A stretch of 6,927 bases of DNA, taken from contig DATBIO010000032.1 of the NCBI GenBank assembly GCA_036556965.1, positions 1 to 6,927 on the forward strand, given 5' to 3'. Source of the DNA: DATBIO01 sp036556965. GTDB taxonomy: Bacteria; Acidobacteriota; Vicinamibacteria; Fen-336. The position numbers were made by a program, and so were the translations under genes. The notes below the pieces were generated by a model. It searched no databases. It was given only the letters and a program-made list of their open reading frames with translations, and had not been told where the DNA came from. This document shows, one piece after another, positions 1-6,164 of this stretch (position 1 is its first letter; each line of letters begins with the position of its first letter).

Positions 1-2226
1 GCAGTCCACCGTCTTGCGCAACTGCTTGAGCTTCTCCTTGGCCGCCACCCCGAAGCGCTGCTCCTCGTCCACCACCAGGAGCCCGAGGTCCCGGAACGCC
101 ACGTCCTTCGAGAGCAGTCGATGCGTGCCGATCAGGATGTCCACCGCGCCCTCCCGGTTCCGGCGGAGGACGTCCTTCGACTCCCGGACCGAACGGAAGC
201 GCGACAGCATCTCCACGTCCACCGGGAAGGGGGCGAAGCGCTTGCGGAACGTCTTCCAGTGCTGGAAGGCCAGCACGGTGGTGGGGGCGAGCAGCGCCAC
301 CTGCTTGCCGTCCAGGACGGCGCGCATGGCCGCGCGCATGGCCACCTCCGTCTTGCCGTAGCCCACGTCCCCGCAGATGAGCCGGTCCATGGGGGAGGGG
401 CTCTGCATGTCCGCCGCCACCTCGGTTATGGCCGCCGCCTGGTCGGGCGTCTCCTCGTACTCGAAGGCCTCCTCGAACTCCCGCTGCCAGGGAGAGGTCA
501 TGGTGAAGGCGTGGCCGGGCCGCGCCTTGCGTTCGGCGTAGAGGCGCAGCAGCTCCGCGGCCATGTCGCGCATGGCCTTCTTCACCCGCCGCTTGGTCTT
601 CTCCCAGGCGCCGGAGCCGAGCTTGTCCACGGAGGGGCGGGCGCCCTCCGCGCTCGTGTACTTCTGGACGCGCTCCATGGCCTCCACGGGGACCTTGAGC
701 TTGTCCCCGCCCTTGTAGGAGAGCACCATGAACTCCCGGCGCGCGCCCCCCAGCTCGATCGTCTCCAGCCCCTCGAATCGTCCGATGCCGTGCTCCTCGT
801 GCACCACGAAGTCGCCCGCCTTGAGGTCGCGGAAGTCGGACAGGAAGCTGCGCGCGCGGCGCCCCCGCCGCCGCGGATGGAGGTGGACCTCCTCGGGGAA
901 GACGTCGCCGTCCGCGAGCACGAGCAGGTCCGCGGCGGGCACCTCGAATCCCGTGGAGAGCGCTCCCACGCGCACTTCCACCGGCGCCCCCTCGCCCACG
1001 GGCAGCCCACCCTCGAGGAGGACGTCGCGCACGCGGCCGGCCCGGCCGGCGTTGCCGAGATAGAGGACGGATGGCCCCCCGCGCGCGCGCAGGTCCTCGA
1101 CCAGGCGCAGGAGGTCGCCCTGGAAGCGGGGGGCGGCCCGCGCCGCCACGTGGACGGCATCCGCTTCCTCGAGCGACTGCACCGCGACGGCCGGCCGCCG
1201 GACGAGCCGCTCCCGGAGGGCGCCGGGGGCGAGGAGGAGCTCGTCCGGCTCCAGGGCCAGGGCCTCCGGGTCGCGGGCCCGCTCCGCGCGCGCGCGGGCC
1301 AGGTAGTCCTCCGCTTCCCGGTCGACCACCTCCGGCTCCAGGACCACGGCCGCCGCCGCGGGCAGGTGCTCCCAGACGGGCACGGTGACGCCGGGCACCA
1401 GCGGCAGCAGGTCGAGGGCCTGGTCCCCCGCCGTTCCCTGCTCCAACCGCTCCAGCAGCGGCACCACCTCGCGGTGTCCCTCGAACCGCGCGGGGAGGCG
1501 CTCCCGGAGGCCCTCCAGCGCGGAGCGCGTCAGGAACAGGTCGGCGATGGGCAGGACCTCCAGGCGATCGACGGCGGCGGTGGCCCTCTGCGTGGAGGGG
1601 TCGAAGCGCCGCAGGCTCTCCAGCGTGTCCCCCAGGAACTCGAGGCGCACGGGCTGCTCCTGGTCGGGCGGGAAGACGTCCAGGATCCCGCCGCGACGGG
1701 CCATCTGGCCGGGAGAGCTGACGGGGTCTTCCCGACGGTAGCCCGCCTCGTCGAAGGCCTCGAGCAGGATCTCCGGGGTCATCTCCTCGCCGCGGGCCAG
1801 GGTCAGCACGCGCGTGGAGAACAGGCGCGCGGCCAGGGTGGGGTGGAGGAGTCCCGCGGGCGAAGCCACCAGCGCGCGCAGCGTCCCCTTGGCCGCCGCG
1901 AAGAGCGCGTGCGCGCGGCGCAGGGCGGCCTCGGGATGGCGGGGCAGGCCGCGATAGGGCGGCGGGCCGGGCGCGGGGAAGGCCAGGACGTCACCCGCCG
2001 CGCCCGCCTCCCGCGCCAGGGTGGCGAGATCGTCGGCCACCGCCTCCAGGGCGCGCTCGTGGGGGATCACGATCAGCAGCGGACCCTCCGCGAGGAGGAG
2101 GGGCAGGAGCAGGCGCGCAGGACCGGAGGGACCGGCCAGCACGACGCGCCCGCGCGACCGCAGCGTGTCCCGCGCCTCCTCCACCGCGGGCAGGGCGGCG
2201 AGGTGGGCAACCCAGGCCGCGGTCAT
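1..2226 (-). CDS. mfd: Transcription-repair coupling factor Mfd (C-terminal part beyond window)
   Basis: Mfd is a dsDNA translocase that displaces stalled RNA polymerase and recruits UvrA for transcription-coupled repair. The frame is open for 742 codons from an ATG at 2226 to the window edge; the family is usually about 1150 residues. The UvrB-like N-terminal module is visible, with RRGGILDVFPP at residues 177-187. Its ancestral P-loop is degenerate (GPSGPAR, 32-38), as expected because this module has lost ATPase activity in Mfd. The RNA polymerase interaction domain starts near 467 and includes VHEEHGIGRFEG (475-486). The translocase motor begins near 580 with TPDQ, Walker A GDVGYGKTEVA (K625), TTVLAFQH, SRFRS, ILIGTHRLL and the Walker B box DEEQRFG (720-726). 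Motifs III-VI and the C-terminal D7 domain lie outside the window. The start overlaps the stop of the upstream heptose gene (ATGA), with only a G-run (2229-2234) as a weak ribosome site. The sequence shows no frameshift. The identification is secure. Confidence 0.97.
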   Translation of the reverse strand, partial: MTAAWVAHLAALPAVEEARDTLRSRGRVVLAGPSGPARLLLPLLLAEGPLLIVIPHERALEAVADDLATLAREAGAAGDVLAFPAPGPPPYRGLPRHPEAALRRAHALFAAAKGTLRALVASPAGLLHPTLAARLFSTRVLTLARGEEMTPEILLEAFDEAGYRREDPVSSPGQMARRGGILDVFPPDQEQPVRLEFLGDTLESLRRFDPSTQRATAAVDRLEVLPIADLFLTRSALEGLRERLPARFEGHREVVPLLERLEQGTAGDQALDLLPLVPGVTVPVWEHLPAAAAVVLEPEVVDREAEDYLARARAERARDPEALALEPDELLLAPGALRERLVRRPAVAVQSLEEADAVHVAARAAPRFQGDLLRLVEDLRARGGPSVLYLGNAGRAGRVRDVLLEGGLPVGEGAPVEVRVGALSTGFEVPAADLLVLADGDVFPEEVHLHPRRRGRRARSFLSDFRDLKAGDFVVHEEHGIGRFEGLETIELGGARREFMVLSYKGGDKLKVPVEAMERVQKYTSAEGARPSVDKLGSGAWEKTKRRVKKAMRDMAAELLRLYAERKARPGHAFTMTSPWQREFEEAFEYEETPDQAAAITEVAADMQSPSPMDRLICGDVGYGKTEVAMRAAMRAVLDGKQVALLAPTTVLAFQHWKTFRKRFAPFPVDVEMLSRFRSVRESKDVLRRNREGAVDILIGTHRLLSKDVAFRDLGLLVVDEEQRFGVAAKEKLKQLRKTVDC

Positions 2227-2699
2227 GGCCCCCCGCGAATGCGCGCGAGGAGGGCGGTGGTGGAGAGGCCGGGCACGAGGTCCACGCGCACCACGCGGCC
2301 TCCGCTTCCCTCCACCTCGGCGCGGCCCACGATCTCGTCCAGGGCCCAGTCCGCCCCCTTGACCAGGACGTCGGGCGCCAGCTCCCTCACCACGCGCTCC
2401 GGGGTGGGCTCGTCGTAGACCACCACCGCGTCCACCGCCTCCAGGGCGCGCAGGGCCTCCGCCCGCTCCCCTTCCGGCACCAGCGGTCGCCCGCCTCCCT
2501 TGAGGGCGCGGACGGAAGCGTCGCTGTTGATGGCCACCACCAGCACGTCGCCCTCCGCGCGGGCCCGTTCGAGCAGGGCCAGGTGGCCGGGATGGAGGAG
2601 GTCGAAGCAGCCGTTGGTGAGGACCACCCGGCGCCCTTCCGCGCGCCAGCGCGCGCGCGACGCGGCCAGGGCCGCGACGTCGTCGGGGCTTCGTGCCAT
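2223..2699 (-). CDS. rfaE2: D-beta-D-heptose 1-phosphate adenylyltransferase (stand-alone RfaE2/HldC type)
   Basis: This 158-residue cytidylyltransferase-fold protein matches the C-terminal half of HldE. That enzyme transfers AMP from ATP to heptose 1-phosphate, giving ADP-heptose for the LPS inner core or other glycans. Visible motifs are TNGCFDLLHPGH (28-39, containing HxGH), NSDASVRALKG (58-68), the ERAEAL segment (78-83), VYDEPTPERV (94-103), the KGADW box (114-118; usually KGGDY/W in relatives) and PGLSTTALLARI (143-154), the family's typical C-terminal signature. The ribokinase-like kinase half of bifunctional HldE is absent, so a separate HldA would be needed; the sedoheptulose isomerase and phosphatase genes are also not in this window. 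The ATG lies 21 nt after the wzt stop, with GAAGGG directly abutting it. Its stop overlaps the mfd start. Related glycerol-3-phosphate or ethanolamine-phosphate cytidylyltransferases share HxGH but lack the PG-STT ending, so RfaE2 is preferred. Confidence 0.93.
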   Translation of the reverse strand: MARSPDDVAALAASRARWRAEGRRVVLTNGCFDLLHPGHLALLERARAEGDVLVVAINSDASVRALKGGGRPLVPEGERAEALRALEAVDAVVVYDEPTPERVVRELAPDVLVKGADWALDEIVGRAEVEGSGGRVVRVDLVPGLSTTALLARIRGGP

Positions 2700-2720
2700 C
2701 CCTTCAGGATAGCCCGCGGC

Positions 2721-4034
2721 TCAGCCGCCGGCGTCCTCGTCCAGGTCGTGCAGGTCCAGCTCGGGGCGGGCCTGCGGGCGCTGGAGGTCGATGCCCCCCA
2801 GGAACTCCCAGTGGTGGGCGGGACGGTAGCTCCCCACGTCCTTGACCCGGCTCTTCACGCGGAAGGAATGCCGGCCGCGGTGGTAGTCGTAGGGCGTGCC
2901 GTCCTTCCTGTGGGCGGCCACGTCCAGGAGGTACGTGCCCTCCACCAGGCGCAGGTCCTCCACCACGAAACGCACCTCGCCCTCGCCCACGAAGCGCCGG
3001 GCCCGGTGCTCCTCGAGGTGGGTGTTGGTCCCGTACACGTTGACCCCGTCCGCGGTGAACAGGCCGACGCCGAAGACGAAGTCGTCCACCTCGCGCGGCG
3101 CGCGCACGGAGAGCGCCACCGTCAGGGGCTCTCCCGGCACGAAGACGTGCCGCTCCTGGCCACGGTCGTCGAGGAGGCGCACGCCCGTGATCTCCACCTC
3201 GCGTCCGCCCCAGCGCCCCTCGCGGTAGCCCGCCCCCGCCTCCGCGGGGGCCGCCCCCGACCGCCCCCGCAGGAGCGCTTCCTCGCCCCCCGCCACGTAG
3301 GTGAGGTAGGCGTCCACCACCCGGCGCGGGTCGCCGCGGTCCGCCACCGCGCCCTTGCGCAGCCAGAGCACGTCGTCGCACATCTGGTCCACCAGGGAGA
3401 GGCTGTGCGTCACGATCAGCACCGTCTTCCCCCGCCGGCGGAACTCCCCGATCTTGTCCAGGCACTTGCGGGTGAAGGACTCGTCGCCCACCGCCAGCAC
3501 CTCGTCGATGAGGAGCACCTCGGGGTCCACGTGGATGGCCACCGCGAAGCCCAGGCGCGCGTACATGCCGGAGGAGTAGGTCTTGACGGGAGCGTCGATG
3601 AAGGGCCGCAGCTCCGCGAACTCCACGATCTCGTCGAACCGGCGCTCGATCTCCCGCCGGCTGAGGCCGAGCATGATGCCGTTGATGGCCACGTTCTCGC
3701 GCCCGCTGATCTCGGGGTGGAAGCCCGCCCCCAGCTCGATGAGGGCGCTGATGCGGCCCTCCACCCGGATGCTGCCGGTGGTGGGGCGGGTGATGCCGGC
3801 CAGCAGCTTGAGGAGGGTGCTCTTCCCGGAGCCGTTCTCGCCGATGACGCCGAAGGTCGTGCCCCGCGGCACTTCGAAGGAGACGTCGTGGAGGGCGGTG
3901 AAGGTCTGGTCGGGCCGGAGGTCGCGGATGAGGCTGCGGCTCACCAGCGCGCTCTTCAGCGTCTTGAGCTGGTTCTTGTGGAGGAAGCGCCGGTAGACCT
4001 TGCTCACTCCCTGCGCGGTCACCGCCCTGGTCAC
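2721..4034 (-). CDS. wzt: Polysaccharide ABC exporter ATPase with carbohydrate-binding C-terminal domain (Wzt)
   Basis: This is the ATPase subunit of a Wzm/Wzt-type exporter, which moves lipid-linked polysaccharide across the inner membrane. From the GTG at 4034 it has 437 residues, close to E. coli O9a Wzt. The nucleotide-binding domain shows Walker A GENGSGKST (65-73, K71), the long spacer with LGAGFHPEISGREN (101-114) typical of polysaccharide ATPases, signature YSSGM (153-157), Walker B VLLIDEVLAVGD (173-184) and switch histidine H210. A low-complexity linker (about 249-272) leads to a Wzt_C-type beta-sandwich (about 274-415) with GVGLFTADGVNVYGTNTH and GTYLLDVAAH. In characterised systems this domain binds the modified end of the glycan and makes export cap-dependent. 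A short acidic tail ends the protein. An in-frame ATG 97 codons upstream would only add sequence antisense to no known family and lying inside the permease gene, so it is rejected. The start overlaps the wzm stop. Confidence 0.95.
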   Translation of the reverse strand: MTRAVTAQGVSKVYRRFLHKNQLKTLKSALVSRSLIRDLRPDQTFTALHDVSFEVPRGTTFGVIGENGSGKSTLLKLLAGITRPTTGSIRVEGRISALIELGAGFHPEISGRENVAINGIMLGLSRREIERRFDEIVEFAELRPFIDAPVKTYSSGMYARLGFAVAIHVDPEVLLIDEVLAVGDESFTRKCLDKIGEFRRRGKTVLIVTHSLSLVDQMCDDVLWLRKGAVADRGDPRRVVDAYLTYVAGGEEALLRGRSGAAPAEAGAGYREGRWGGREVEITGVRLLDDRGQERHVFVPGEPLTVALSVRAPREVDDFVFGVGLFTADGVNVYGTNTHLEEHRARRFVGEGEVRFVVEDLRLVEGTYLLDVAAHRKDGTPYDYHRGRHSFRVKSRVKDVGSYRPAHHWEFLGGIDLQRPQARPELDLHDLDEDAGG

Positions 4035-4816
4035 ACTTCCTCCGGCAGGGTGTCGCGCAGGCGGTCGAACAGGAACGCGCCCAGGGCGAAGGCGAGGGCG
4101 GCGGCCACGGCGGTCAGGGCCAGTCCCCGGCCGTGCTGGAAGCGCCCCTGGAACAGGATCTCCTGGTAGGAGACGAGCACGTGGCTCATGGGGTTGAGAC
4201 GCAGCAGCGTGCGCGCCCGGCCGGTGACGGCGCCGTAGTAGTACAGCACGGGCGAGGCGAAGAACCACAGGTGCAGGAGGTGCCCGAGGATGTTCTGGAT
4301 GTCGCGGAAGTGCACGGTGAGGCACGCCACCAGGAGGGCCAGGCCCAGGGTGAGCACGAGCTGCACGAGGAGGGGCAGGGGCAGGAGGACGAGGCTCCAG
4401 GAGAGGCGTCCCGTGGCGGCCAGGAACACGAGGAGGACGGGCAGGCCGAGGAGGAAGTGGGCGAGGTTGCTCAGCACGCTCACCACGGGGAGGACCTCGG
4501 CCGGGAAGAGGACCTTCTTGAGGAGGTTCCCGCTCGCGATCAGCACTCCCGAGCTCTCCGTGAGCGAGCTCTGGAACCAGGTCCAGGGCAGGATCCCGCA
4601 GAAGAAGAAGAGCAGGTAGGGCTCCATTTCCGGGGAATGGTGCACGGGGAGGATCACGGTGAAGACGAGACCGTAGGTCAGGAGCTGGAGCAGGGGGTTG
4701 ATGAAGCTCCAGAAGAAGCCGAGCACGGACCCGCGGTAGCGGGCCTTGAGCTCGCGCGAGACCAGGCTCTGGATGAGCAGGCGGTAGCGGAAGAGCGTGC
4801 GGAGCTGGGCCAGCAT
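4031..4816 (-). CDS. wzm: Polysaccharide ABC exporter permease (Wzm, ABC-2 type)
   Basis: This 261-residue integral inner-membrane protein is the transmembrane partner of the Wzt ATPase encoded next. The N-terminus carries the family hallmark of a basic amphipathic interface stretch, LVSRELKARYRGSVLGFFW (18-36), followed by NPLLQLLTYGLVF (40-52). Hydrophobic segments lie near 33-56, 66-82, 108-134, 141-167, 176-194 and 232-250, consistent with the six-helix ABC-2 fold. The conserved VHFRDIQNILGHLLHLWFF stretch (168-186), SPVLY (188-192) and LNPM (207-210) are characteristic of O-antigen and teichoic-acid permeases (Wzm/TagG). The ATG lies one base after the TAG stop of the methyltransferase gene. 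No Shine-Dalgarno sequence precedes it; the bases just upstream instead read CACCTCCT, the anti-Shine-Dalgarno sense, so translation probably depends on coupling to the upstream gene. The length is normal for the family and nothing appears broken. Confidence 0.95.
   Translation of the reverse strand: MLAQLRTLFRYRLLIQSLVSRELKARYRGSVLGFFWSFINPLLQLLTYGLVFTVILPVHHSPEMEPYLLFFFCGILPWTWFQSSLTESSGVLIASGNLLKKVLFPAEVLPVVSVLSNLAHFLLGLPVLLVFLAATGRLSWSLVLLPLPLLVQLVLTLGLALLVACLTVHFRDIQNILGHLLHLWFFASPVLYYYGAVTGRARTLLRLNPMSHVLVSYQEILFQGRFQHGRGLALTAVAAALAFALGAFLFDRLRDTLPEEV
4032..4043 (-). promoter_or_regulatory. Ribosome binding site and overlapping GTG start of wzt
   Basis: On the minus strand GGAGGA (4043-4038) is followed after three bases by GTG (4034-4032), whose last two bases begin the TGA stop (4033-4031) of the permease gene. 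This is the clearest Shine-Dalgarno sequence in the window and it supports the GTGA-overlap start. The spacing is slightly short. A second in-frame GTG at 4022 is the alternative, but it would sit too far from the site. The arrangement predicts translational coupling of the two exporter subunits. Confidence 0.65.
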
Positions 4817-4817
4817 G

Positions 4818-6119
4818 CTAGGAGGTGACCCAGTAGCGGCAGCTCTGGAACCCCCCGGGCAGCAGCTCGGTCTGCACGTCGACCACGCGGGCGCCCAGGC
4901 TCTGCATCAGGGCCTCCACCTCCGAGCGGGCCACGCAGTTCATCTCCATCCGCGGCGCCGGGCGCGGCGCGGCCGCCGCGCGCGTCCAGGCGCGCGCGCC
5001 TTCGGCGGCGGCGCGGGCGGCGCGGTAGACGGCGGCCAGGCCCACGGCCTCCAGGGCGCGCCGGAGACGGGGGCGCCGCTGGAGGAAACGGGTGGTGGCG
5101 CGCCCGGGGGGCGCGGCCGGCGCGGCGGGGAGGACACGGGAGGGGAGGGGGCCGGCGCCACCCTCCACCCTGATCTCCAGCCGCTCCGCCTCGGAGCCGG
5201 CCTGGGCGAACCAGGTGACCTCCTCCTGCACCACGTCCAGCTCCAGCACGTAGTCGCCGTTGTGGGGCGGCACGGGGACGTCGAGGAGCACCTCCACCGC
5301 GTCTCCCGGCGCGGCGTCGAAGGGAAGGGGGCAGCGCGCGTCGTGCTCGTGGTGGGTGGAGCCGTCGGGGTAGAGCCAGTGGCCGGCCACGTTCACCTGG
5401 TAGCGGCCGTCGGCGCGCGGCAGGCATGGCCAGACCGCGTCGCCGCGGTTCAAGACCCGCACCGCCAGCAACACGGAGCCGGCCGCCGGCGCCACCGTGG
5501 GCGGCTGGTGCGCGGAGAGGCCCGCGCGGAAGGCCCCGGGGGGCAGCGGGCCGGCGCTGGCCGTGCGGGGAGCGCCGGCGGGCGGCTCGGCGGGGGCGCG
5601 GTGGCTCGGCAGCTGGAAGACCAGGAGCCCTCCGGGAGCCAGCACGCGCACGAACTCCCGCAGGTAGGACTTGGCGAGCTCGGGGGGGAGGTGCTGGAGG
5701 ACGAGCATGGTGTAGACGAAGGTGAAGGCGGCGTCACCGAAGGCGCGCAGGTCCGTGGAGGCGTTGAGATGGTACCGGCACGTCTTGCGGTGGCGGTTGT
5801 GGCGGCGGGCCAGGGCCACCATGGAGGGCGCGATGTCCACGCCGTCGACCTGGTCGAAGCGCCGGGCCATGGCCTGGGCCAGGCGGCCCGCGCCGCAGCC
5901 GAAGTCGAGGGCGCGGCGGGGATCGACTTGCAGGCCCAGCTCGCGCGCGCGCTCCAGCACGCGCGCGATCTCCTCTTCGCCCGTCCGGAAGAACTCGGAC
6001 GCCGACCACTTGCCGCCGCGCTTCTCGGGCAGGGAGAGCGCGGCCCAGTAGGGATCCGCCTTGCCCAGGCGGTGCCAGTCGTCCTGGAGCCGCGCCAGCT
6101 CGGGCGGGGCCTCACGCAC
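4818..6119 (-). CDS. SAM-dependent methyltransferase with Ig-like domain inserted in its fold; candidate glycan-capping enzyme
   Basis: This 433-residue protein begins with a class I methyltransferase. It has a helical lead-in (DWHRLGKADPYWAAL, 14-28; FFRTGEEEI, 43-51), motif I DFGCGAGR (72-79) for SAM binding, the acidic residue after strand 2 in GVDIAPSM (D95), FVYTMLVLQHLPP (134-146) and PGGLLVFQLPS (162-172, strand 5). The fold then breaks off. A beta-sandwich domain occupies about 199-318, with the marks NRGDAVW (224-230) and YVLELDVVQEEVTWF (290-304). An Ala/Arg/Pro-rich, probably helical basic linker follows (319-389). The Rossmann fold appears to resume at 391-433 (MEMNCVARSEVEALM to YWVTS), supplying the last strands. 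GTG at 6119 is the only usable start between the upstream in-frame stop and the conserved lead-in; it has no clear ribosome site. Its position directly before wzm-wzt suggests methylation of the exported glycan, perhaps chain-end capping as by WbdD. The methyltransferase fold is certain; the substrate is inferred. Confidence 0.9.
   Translation of the reverse strand: MREAPPELARLQDDWHRLGKADPYWAALSLPEKRGGKWSASEFFRTGEEEIARVLERARELGLQVDPRRALDFGCGAGRLAQAMARRFDQVDGVDIAPSMVALARRHNRHRKTCRYHLNASTDLRAFGDAAFTFVYTMLVLQHLPPELAKSYLREFVRVLAPGGLLVFQLPSHRAPAEPPAGAPRTASAGPLPPGAFRAGLSAHQPPTVAPAAGSVLLAVRVLNRGDAVWPCLPRADGRYQVNVAGHWLYPDGSTHHEHDARCPLPFDAAPGDAVEVLLDVPVPPHNGDYVLELDVVQEEVTWFAQAGSEAERLEIRVEGGAGPLPSRVLPAAPAAPPGRATTRFLQRRPRLRRALEAVGLAAVYRAARAAAEGARAWTRAAAAPRPAPRMEMNCVARSEVEALMQSLGARVVDVQTELLPGGFQSCRYWVTS
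4953..5165 (-). other. Basic Ala/Arg-rich helical linker inside the methyltransferase
   Basis: Residues 319-389 form a Pro/Ala-rich entry followed by a run dominated by Arg, Ala and Leu (for example FLQRRPRLRRALEAVGLAAV, 345-364). This run could form an amphipathic basic helix. It lies between the inserted beta-sandwich and the resumed methyltransferase strands. By analogy with the membrane-associating and scaffold segments of WbdD it might dock to the membrane or a partner. That role is inference, and a plain spacer in a GC-rich genome is the alternative. Confidence 0.45.
5166..5525 (-). other. Ig-like (NBR1/FW-like) beta-sandwich domain, copy 3, inserted in the methyltransferase
   Basis: This is residues 199-318 of the methyltransferase. 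It shares with the two copies in the upstream gene the order NxGxxxW (224-230), VNVAGHWLY (242-250), the PGD turn (271-273), GDYVLELDVV (288-297) and VTWF followed by GS (301-309). The combination of an N-x-G-x-x-W start and an 'ELD-V-x(3)-V-x-WF' end resembles bacterial versions of the NBR1 FW/Ig-like domain, with their W-x-MVQEGVGWFG-like ending. This is recognised from pattern only. A carbohydrate- or protein-binding role is inferred. Confidence 0.7.
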
Positions 6120-6164
6120 GGGCGTTGGCGGCGCCGGCGCGCGGCGCCCGGCGTCCTTCCCGTC
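6120..6164 (-). other. Short intergenic spacer, in frame with both flanking genes
   Basis: These 45 bases separate the TGA of the Ig-repeat gene from the GTG of the methyltransferase and read as 15 sense codons in the same frame as both. The purine-rich GGAAGGA near 6151-6157 lies about 30 bases from the GTG, too far for a normal ribosome site. A GGCGCC-based inverted repeat (6129-6147) could form a hairpin, but such repeats are common in DNA this GC-rich. No T-run follows it, so it is not called a terminator. Confidence 0.5.

Noticed and set aside
1..2226. mfd as a pseudogene or truncated gene
   Set aside because: The frame is intact for all 742 visible codons with motor motifs in the right order. 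It is merely cut by the window edge.
121..2418. Long plus-strand reading frame (765 codons)
   Set aside because: It is antisense to mfd and rfaE2, whose conserved motifs are unmistakable. Its translation is His/Gly/Arg/Glu-rich with no recognisable domain, typical of a shadow frame in GC-rich DNA.
2583..4169. Long plus-strand reading frame (528 codons)
   Set aside because: It is the complement of wzt and rfaE2. It has biased His/Val/Ala composition and no family signature.
4035..4325. N-terminal extension of Wzt to an upstream ATG
   Set aside because: The extra 97 residues overlap the permease gene, are Pro/Arg/Ala-rich, and have no counterpart in Wzt proteins. The GTG with GGAGGA at 4043-4038 gives a normal family length.
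4133..4828. Plus-strand frame rich in Glu, Gln and His (231 codons)
   Set aside because: It lies exactly antisense to the hydrophobic permease gene. The charged composition is the expected complement of Leu/Val/Phe codons.
4818..4830. Fragment of 16S rRNA 3' end (TCACCTCCT)
   Set aside because: Only about nine bases match and they encode the last codons of the methyltransferase. There is no flanking rRNA similarity.
6129..6147. GGCGCC-based inverted repeat as a transcription terminator
   Set aside because: There is no T-run after it, palindromic GC words are frequent in this base composition, and the downstream gene sits only a few bases away.
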